From Saccoglossus kowalevskii (taxonomy: Eukaryota; Hemichordata; Enteropneusta; Harrimaniidae): a stretch of DNA of 13,053 nucleotides. The notes beneath the pieces are model-generated. The model was not told the origin of the DNA and made no database searches. It was given only the letters and a program-made list of their open reading frames with translations. Position numbers and translations under genes: made by a program. This document shows, one piece after another, positions 8,327-13,053 of this stretch (position 1 is the first letter of the stretch; every line of letters starts with the position of its first letter). Where the stretch lies: the NCBI RefSeq assembly GCF_000003605.2, contig NW_003155256.1:36956-50008 (forward strand), in the 5' to 3' direction.

Positions 8327-8344
8327 AATCACATGAATCACATG
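8327..8344 (+). repeat. 9-bp tandem duplication next to the (TA)n tract
   Basis: AATCACATG occurs at 8327-8335 and again at 8336-8344, four bases before the (TA)n tract. It is a small slippage-type duplication. Confidence 0.6.
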
Positions 8345-8346
8345 AG

Positions 8347-8347
<1 letters not shown>

Positions 8348-8437
<90 letters not shown>
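8348..8437. repeat. (TA)45 microsatellite
   Basis: There are 90 uninterrupted bases of alternating T and A, 45 TA units, followed by CATACACA. Such a pure tract is expected to be length-variable and able to extrude as a cruciform. The minus-strand frames of 8244-8616 made of IYIYIY repeats are translations of this tract and not genes. Confidence 0.98.
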
Positions 8438-8441
<4 letters not shown>

Positions 8442-9188
8442 CACAAATTAATGATGGACGAAGGCATTCAAGTGACGGCATCATTTGAAAAGCAGCAAAT
8501 TTAACTTGCATTTTAGCATGTGTGGGTGAAATATACATGACACAATACACGCTTTCTTTTGTCGTCGTCTTGTTACGTTCGAACGTGAGACAGTCGAGTT
8601 TTATTGGACTACGCAAAATTTTATATTTATAACACTATTGCAATGATACAGTCCGGTTATCGATACAATATGGCTGTATATTATTGATGTTACCATCATC
8701 TTTGGAAATAAAAAATAGCAAACGAACTTTCATGAACAATACTTCTAATAAAATGTTTATTCTAATAAAATATGTTTATTGTAACGTTTTTTTTTATCTG
8801 GGTAGTTAACGGCTAATCACATTGGAAATTACATTATTGGAATAGTGCCAAATGCTAAAAGTATTTCTTGGCAATTGTGAGAAACAAGTACCACAACAGT
8901 ACAGACATATAACCAATACGTTTCAACAAAATGAAAAACTGCATAATCTAGCATTGATAACGCGGAGGGATACATTCTGAAAACTAGAATACTGTAATAA
9001 CGCCGTTATAAATATCATTCCGCTGAAGTTTTTACCTATACAATCATGATGAATGAAAAGTTCCAAAGCGAAACCGCGTTTGTTGTTTGTGTTTCTGAGA
9101 ACTATTACAATTAGTAATTTCACTGTAGTAAAATCTCTACTCATTTATGAGATGTGATGTATTTACCCTCAACAGATAAATCTGTCAG
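8438..9188. other. AT-rich non-coding stretch with small duplications
   Basis: No gene is recognised. It contains the 12-base palindrome ACGTTCGAACGT at 8575-8586. It also has a tandem duplication of TCTAATAAAATGTTTAT (8744-8760) as TCTAATAAAATATGTTTAT (8761-8779), differing by a two-base AT insertion, and a short T-run near 8788-8796. The minus-strand frame 8923-9144 has no recognisable features. Confidence 0.45.
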
Positions 9189-9215
9189 TGAGATATAACA
9201 TATTATTATATCTCA
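9189..9215. repeat. Perfect 10-bp hairpin
   Basis: TGAGATATAA (9189-9198) and TTATATCTCA (9206-9215) pair perfectly around a seven-base loop. A weaker hairpin, ACAGAT/ATCTGT, lies just upstream at 9172-9185. No function is apparent. Secondary structure of this sort is frequent in AT-rich DNA, but a 10-bp perfect arm with a short loop is uncommon. Confidence 0.45.
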
Positions 9216-9460
9216 TAGGATTCGCGCATTTGGCGATCAATATATTTGCATATTGACTTCTCAATATATTATTATATTAGGCTTCTGCCCTTGTGAAGAC
9301 GTTATGATAGATCTTAAAATGCTGATTCCCGTTGATTGTGAACAAGTACACCAACTGTAACATTATCTGCTCAACAAGGTATCTTGCATTACTTAGGACG
9401 AGTCATGTTCTATATGAATACTTGTAACCGGGAGATAATCATTGCACAACACGACTACAT

Positions 9461-9497
9461 CGGTCGGTCGGTCGGTCAGACCCCCCCCCCCCCTCCC
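9461..9497 (+). repeat. (CGGT)n microsatellite followed by poly-C
   Basis: CGGT is repeated four times (9461-9476), then a run of 13 C occupies 9481-9493, followed by TCCC. The minus strand therefore has a 13-G run that could form G-quadruplex-type structures. It is a low-complexity patch and likely length-variable. The minus-strand frame 9393-9584 crosses it and is not a gene. Confidence 0.9.
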
Positions 9498-10525
9498 AGT
9501 CAGTTGGCAAACAAGTGATAATAAAATAAATTTGATATTTACTTGTATACAGCATGACACTAAATAAAGAAAAACGCATTTCATAACTTGTCTTTTTTTT
9601 TAGTTAGCGATCAATTGGAAAACATAAGTACCATATTCCTTCAGCTTTAAAATCCTATGTGATCATACTTCAAGCACAGTCAAAGCTTACTATTACGATC
9701 AATTCTATGTTGAACATCAGATTTGCACGCCATCTTCAGTTTTTAATAACGTTTGAGCTTCAATGTTCTACGGCGATTCAGATGCACTTATATGCGACAA
9801 CCACTAAATATTAGAGCGCTCACGCGCCTTGTTATGGTGTTAAACACATAAATAATAATTTCCGCTGTCAATATTTGAATAAATGAAAGGAATGCGATTA
9901 ATAACTCAAATATATGGCACACCAGTAGCTAGAAACAATTGCATTCCTTTTAATAAAACTTGTAAGGACTGGCTTGGGCGCTTCCACTGTAAGACCTCGA
10001 ACTGCAAAACCTGTACCCAGTCGATAAAGTATAGTGTTTGAAGATATAAAAGCATTTTAGTCATGTTTCCGATGAATCATACATAACTGTTCTTCACATG
10101 GTACAATGGAAAAAATATTTTAGTTATACACTTAGCAATTGCCTTTTTAAATAAATGTCGATTTGGTGTTACCTGTCATAAAGCGTCTTCGCCATTTGTT
10201 GAAAATAATTGTGAATGGATGTTTAGTTGACTGCCGATCATCAAATCGTGATGATCGGTTATTGAAATATTCGAATATAAGCTTCGCAAATTACATGAGA
10301 ATAAGTGAATTTAGTTCATACGATCGTGTTTCAGGAATATAAAATATTGCATTCTAAAGTTCTCTACAAATAATCTGTTGCGACAATACAGCCTGTTTAC
10401 CATATTTGTCCTCGACACGATTATGTAATGTCAAAAGCACGTCGATGACATTTAAGCAATCACGACATAATATCGACCCCATGAATAACATAAAGTTGGA
10501 TAATCAGTTGAGTTCGAGAAAGTAT
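9498..10525. other. AT-rich non-coding stretch with two inverted repeats
   Basis: No gene or RNA is recognised. AAAGGAATGCGATT (9886-9899) and AATTGCATTCCTTT (9937-9950) form a 14-bp inverted repeat with one G-T pair and a 37-base gap. CCGATCATC (10234-10242) and GATGATCGG (10250-10258) form a perfect 9-bp hairpin with a seven-base loop. The stretch ends at the left border of the LTR-like repeat. Confidence 0.45.
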
Positions 10526-10852
10526 TGTCATGAATTAGTTTAGGCGTATCTGTTGACCGACTTAATTAGCTGATTACGAGTGAATTGCTGTGTTATGTCT
10601 GTCATCGTTTAGGCCTATTTGAAGTTTTGGACGGAACTTGGCTCAGTGATTTGGAACTAATTACGAGATAACCGTCGCTATTCTGACTACGATTTCCGAC
10701 AGTTGGTATCCGTAGTTATTAATGTAGTGAACGATTAATCAAAAGATATGACGTATTCAGTACGATTGGCTTTATGATTGAAAGTTAAGCCCGATAGTCT
10801 TTTTACTGTTTTGTAATTGGTTAGAGTTTTGAAAATGAATAAAGAGAGTTTT
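10526..10852 (+). repeat. 5' LTR-like direct repeat (at least 327 bp)
   Basis: It aligns with 12732-13053 over its full visible length with about six substitutions and one five-base gap (TTAAG present here at about 10784-10788, absent in the other copy). This is about 98% identity by eye, implying recent duplication or transposition. AATAAA at 10838-10843, followed by a GT-rich stretch (GAGTTGGTCTTGG), looks like a polyadenylation signal with its downstream element and would mark the R region. The true right border lies at or beyond 10852. Confidence 0.8.
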
Positions 10853-10865
10853 GAGTTGGTCTTGG
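10838..10865 (+). promoter_or_regulatory. Polyadenylation signal in the LTR-like repeat
   Basis: AATAAA at 10838-10843 is followed within 10-20 bases by the G/T-rich TTTTGAGTTGGTCTTGG. The same hexamer is at 13039-13044 in the second copy, where it could end the element's transcript. Confidence 0.45.
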
Positions 10866-10885
10866 CGAGTACAGCACGCAGACGC

Positions 10886-10972
10886 AGTCTAAGTCCAGTC
10901 CTGAAGAGTCTTGGGGGCGAGTCTTGAGACGCAGTCTTGGGCTAGTCTTGGGCCAGCCTTGCTATAGTCTTG
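10886..10972 (+). repeat. AGTCTTG heptamer array with about 11-bp spacing
   Basis: AGTCTTG is exact at 10907, 10920, 10933, 10944 and 10966. Variants are at 10886 (AGTCTAA), 10897 (AGTCCTG) and 10955 (AGCCTTG). Start-to-start distances are 11, 10, 13, 13, 11, 11 and 11 bases. The array lies just downstream of the polyadenylation signal, in what would be U5 or the leader of the element. The near-helical spacing could suit a protein binding cluster or RNA structure; no function is shown. Confidence 0.7.
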
Positions 10973-11187
10973 TGGATTTTTCCCCAGGGCGCCGTGTCTT
11001 ATAGAGTGCTCGAAAGACCGACTAAGACGAGAGTTGAAACGTGTTTCGTTGTGTGCGTCTTATTTGACTGTAAAGTATAAGTGACTTTCCCGATCCCGTA
11101 CCTCAAGGGGACACGATAGAGAGACGAGACGAGATTCCCTCCTGGCAAGTGTGGAGAACCCCGAGGAGAAGAATTACCCCTGATACG

Positions 11188-11205
11188 TGGTGTGAGAACC
11201 CTGGG
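11188..11205 (+). promoter_or_regulatory. Weak candidate primer binding site
   Basis: TGGTGTGAGAA at 11188-11198 matches 10 of 11 bases of the primer binding site TGGTGTCAGAA known for tRNA-Leu-primed Ty3/gypsy elements. The bases after it (CCCTGGG) do not fit, and the sequence before it does not end in CA. If real, the LTR would be about 660 bp and the internal part about 1.5 kb. Alternative TGG starts at 10858 and 11249 fit no primer I can recognise. Confidence 0.15.
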
Positions 11206-11291
11206 CATTGCGTCTTACGCACATTGACATCCTGTGAAGAAAAGTGAAATGGCGAAGGTGTGTCTTTCTTGTGAACCGAACTAACAGCTCC

Positions 11292-11411
11292 ATGGCAGAG
11301 ATGACTCAGAAACCGCGCTTGACGACTAATGGCTTTACCAGTATTGCATCGATGAACGACGCTGCAGACATGAAGACTTCGAAGCCCCTTCGGAAGGACG
11401 AGTATCGATAG
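11292..11411 (+). CDS. 39-codon open frame in the element leader, unknown product
   Basis: An ATG at 11292 opens a 39-codon frame ending at TAG 11409-11411. It starts MAEMTQKPRL and ends KPLRKDEYR, is polar and rich in K, T and A, and has no recognisable domain. Its position downstream of the LTR-like repeat is where gag would begin, so it may be a stump of gag. A shorter 11-codon frame (MAKVCLSCEPN) precedes it at 11248. Neither has coding support beyond position. Confidence 0.12.
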   Translation: MAEMTQKPRLTTNGFTSIASMNDAADMKTSKPLRKDEYR

Positions 11412-11419
11412 GACTGTAT

Positions 11420-12339
11420 AATTGAGAATTGAGCGACATTAAATACAAGAAGATGAAAGAACGACCCCGGACTAACGCGACGAAAGAAGAAGACGCTATA
11501 TAGACTTTGAATTAGAACTTTAGCTATCTGTGTATTGCTTAGAGAACCGCTCGTTGGACACTGTAACTGACACTGTGTAACTCAAGACGTTGAACTCTTT
11601 TTTCCAGAATCCTAACCCTATTGCTCAGTAATGTAATGTATTGCTTGCTTTTCCTATCGTTTTTCTAACCGTTTTTTTTTTTGTGATATTGAATTGTATG
11701 TATGTAAGCGCCCAGATCTTTGTTTCGAACTGATATTTAGTGACTTGCGAGGTCCTTTATAACGATTTAAGCGCGCCTCAGTGGATAAGTATTTGCAACA
11801 CAGTGTTTTGAGTTTTGTGAAGTTTTATGGTGTTTTAATGAGTTTATGAGTACGGAATATGATGGGGAAAGTAATGCCCCAATGAGTTTTTCAGAGTTTT
11901 GAGATTTGTCGATGTACAGAGATACCGACGTTTTAAGAGTTGTTTTTGTTTACGTGTTGTTTCGGAATACTTCTGACGCTTTTTGAGTGGAGAGCACCCT
12001 TGTAACGTTTTTTGATGTCTTTTGAAATGGGAGGTGGTGCGCTTATATACGTATTGTTTGATATCGCAAGCTTTTGTTCATTATTGACAGGATTATATGT
12101 AACTTAGTAGTTTCTATCGTTTTGCCTTTCTCGTCTTAATTGCCAGAGGAGTAACGTGTTAAGATAGCTTTGTCTTTGCACTCTGTCTCCACGCCGTAAG
12201 GCTTTTGTTTAGATTAACGGCTTTTGAGTTCAGTTGAGGTTTATAAGCGTATATGACAGGAGTTTGATTAATAGCTTTTTATTCATTGTTTATTAGTTAC
12301 CGCTTTGCAATGCTTTAACCGAGAGACGCATCCCTGGTA
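11420..12339. other. T-rich internal part of the LTR-like unit, no gene seen
   Basis: No frame of useful length is present on either strand. The plus strand is rich in T and G with recurrent GTTTTGAG and AGTTTTG words (about 11800-11905), quite unlike the purine-rich leader before 11500. I see no gag, protease, reverse transcriptase or integrase motif. Confidence 0.5.
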
Positions 12340-12500
12340 ATCACGTGATCATGCTGTCGACTGCAGCGATTGGCTGATCGCTTGGTTACACCGCCACGCC
12401 TTAGTTTTTTTGATCTTTTGATATAGAGTTTGTAACCTTAGTAACGAGAGACAGTGCAGCGAAGGGTCACCTCAGCGAACCGTTTTGAGAAAAGTGAGTC
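12340..12500 (+). promoter_or_regulatory. Promoter-like patch with E-box, CCAAT box and a splice-donor-like site
   Basis: ATCACGTGAT at 12340-12349 is a palindromic CACGTG E-box. ATTGG at 12369-12373 is an inverted CCAAT box, and CGCCACGCC lies at 12391-12399. TGATATAGAG near 12418-12427 could act as a weak TATA box. About 70 bases downstream, AAAAGTGAGT (12490-12499) fits a 5' splice site. The order resembles a promoter with a short first exon inside the element, directed toward the second LTR-like copy. It is pattern-based only. Confidence 0.22.
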
Positions 12501-12525
12501 GATTGGTAGCCTTTCCTTTGTTTTT

Positions 12526-12650
12526 GATTTATAACCGTTGATATTTGAGACTTTATAACCATTGTATTTAGACTTTATAATCAGTTTATTAATCAGTGTG
12601 TTTTACTCTTTTTGATTTATATCCTTTTATTAGTATTGTATTTAACCCTA
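12526..12650 (+). repeat. Degenerate ~23-bp repeats (GACTTTATAA family)
   Basis: GATTTATAACCGTTGATATTT, GACTTTATAACCATTGTATTT and GACTTTATAATCAGTTTATT follow one another at about 23-25 base steps. More diverged copies (TTGATTTATATCC, ATTGTATTTAACC) run to about 12650. The short AT-rich unit makes the outer copies uncertain. Confidence 0.5.
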
Positions 12651-12699
12651 TGCCGATGAGTGGCTGACGGTATCTTTGATTTGTGAACGTGCAATGCCG

Positions 12700-12731
12700 G
12701 GAGGCATAATCTCAGTTTGGGTGAAGGGATG
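12700..12731 (+). promoter_or_regulatory. Polypurine-tract-like stretch before the second LTR copy
   Basis: GGGTGAAGGGA ends two bases before the TG of the repeat at 12732. A purine-rich tract abutting the 3' LTR is where plus-strand DNA synthesis is primed in LTR retroelements. It has one T and is short, so the match is moderate. A small hairpin, ATGCC/GGCAT, lies just upstream near 12694-12707. Confidence 0.45.
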
Positions 12732-13053
12732 TGTCATGAATTAGTTTTCGCGTATCTGTTGACCGACTTAATTAGCTGATTACGAGTGAATTGCTGTGTT
12801 ATGTCTGTCATCGTTTAGGCCTATTTGAAGTTTTGGACGGAACTTGGCTCAGTGATTTGGAACTAATTACGAGATAACCGTCGCTATTCTGACTACGATT
12901 TCTGACAGTTGGTATCCGTAGTTATTAATGTAGTGAACGATTAATCAAAAGATATGACGTATTCAGTACGATTGGCTTTATGATTGAAAGCCCTAGAGTT
13001 TTTTTACTGTTTTGTAATTGGTTAGAGTTTTGAAAATGAATAAAGAGAGTTTT
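12732..13053 (+). repeat. 3' LTR-like direct repeat, cut by the window end
   Basis: This is the second copy of the repeat at 10526-10852. Differences seen are TTTTCGCG for TTTAGGCG near 12747, one C-to-T change at about 12902, and a changed block after GATTGAAAG (12989-12998) that lacks five bases. Everything else reads the same to the last base of the window. AATAAA is at 13039-13044. Confidence 0.85.

Larger units (their letters stand above)
10526..12731 (+). mobile_element. Non-autonomous LTR-retroelement-like unit (3' LTR continues past the window)
   Basis: A sequence of at least 322 bases at 10526 is repeated at 12732 in direct orientation. Homology begins sharply at TGTCATGAATTAG in both copies, and TG is the usual LTR start. 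The five bases before the two copies differ (AGTAT and GGATG). Just before the second copy lies GGGTGAAGGGA, a purine-rich stretch like a polypurine tract. The repeats carry AATAAA. Between them I find no reverse transcriptase, integrase or protease motif in any frame, so the unit would depend on enzymes from another element (TRIM- or LARD-like). The 3' end of the LTR and the primer binding site cannot be fixed because the second copy is cut by the window end. A tandem array of a 2.2-kb unit is the main alternative. If it is an LTR element, orientation is plus. Confidence 0.62.

Noticed and set aside
8575-8586. 12-base palindrome ACGTTCGAACGT, and CATAACGTTATG at 7570-7581
   Set aside because: About three 12-base palindromes are expected by chance in 13 kb, so neither is notable alone.
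8244-8616. Two minus-strand frames with long IYIYIY runs
   Set aside because: They are translations of the (TA)45 tract.
10999-11208. 69-codon minus-strand frame in the element leader
   Set aside because: There is no recognisable motif and it is antisense to the presumed element orientation; probably chance in a GC-richer patch.
11221-11229. TGACA at 11225-11229 as the LTR 3' terminus pairing with the TGTCA start
   Set aside because: A five-base match is weak, and no TGG primer site follows directly, so I left the LTR end undefined.
12650-12700. GCCGATGAGTGGCTGACGG looked like part of a hammerhead ribozyme core
   Set aside because: The required CTGATGA box and the GAAA partner are not present in the right arrangement on either strand.
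1-13053. CRISPR arrays, bacterial operons, tRNA or rRNA genes
   Set aside because: The tandem repeats have no unique equal-length spacers, no cloverleaf or rRNA core sequence was recognised, and the overall character is that of animal intergenic DNA.

Overview
The window looks like non-coding, repeat-rich nuclear DNA of a metazoan, most likely a marine or other invertebrate. It is AT-rich and has no bacterial-style operons or ribosome binding sites. It carries a minisatellite, a long (TA)n tract, a TTAA-flanked inverted-repeat element, a decayed Penelope-like retroelement and what looks like an LTR retroelement without pol. I cannot name the species. I see no intact protein-coding gene. The long minus-strand open frames at 2855-3640 are a by-product of a tandem repeat that happens to lack stops in all minus-strand frames.

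Left part (1-2540): mostly unique-looking AT-rich DNA. At 573-916 there is a clear pseudogene fragment of the 3' end of a Penelope-like retroelement. It preserves the conserved block after the reverse transcriptase and the C-terminal part of the GIY-YIG endonuclease domain, joined by an internal deletion that changes frame. A richer-GC segment at about 1340-1930 has a TATA-like box and short open stretches in one frame, but no product I recognise. A perfect 16-bp palindrome lies at 2275-2290.

Middle part (2540-6800): a diverged 33-34 bp repeat family (2538-2876) runs directly into a 16-unit, 44-bp minisatellite (2903-3606) whose unit contains its own small hairpin. After about 1.1 kb of plain DNA comes a 741-bp inverted-repeat element (4712-5452) flanked by TTAA on both sides, as in piggyBac- or Kolobok-type non-autonomous transposons, with about 200-bp terminal repeats. 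A CCAAT / GGCGG / TATATAA cluster follows at 5648-5757. Next come three copies of a diverged AT-rich repeat (5935-6082, 6511-6560 inverted, 6614-6775).

Right part (6800-13053): mostly AT-rich DNA with isolated palindromes and hairpins, a plus-strand stretch (7753-8235) with fewer stops than expected that may be a dead gene, a (TA)45 tract (8348-8437) and a TCGG/poly-C tract (9461-9493). The last 2.5 kb holds a direct repeat of at least 322 bp (10526-10852 and 12732-13053, about 98% identical by eye) beginning with TG. The second copy is preceded by a purine-rich stretch, which fits an LTR retroelement whose 3' LTR runs off the window. Its internal part encodes no recognisable gag or pol, so it would be a non-autonomous element. 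A tandem duplication of a 2.2-kb unit cannot be excluded from this window alone.
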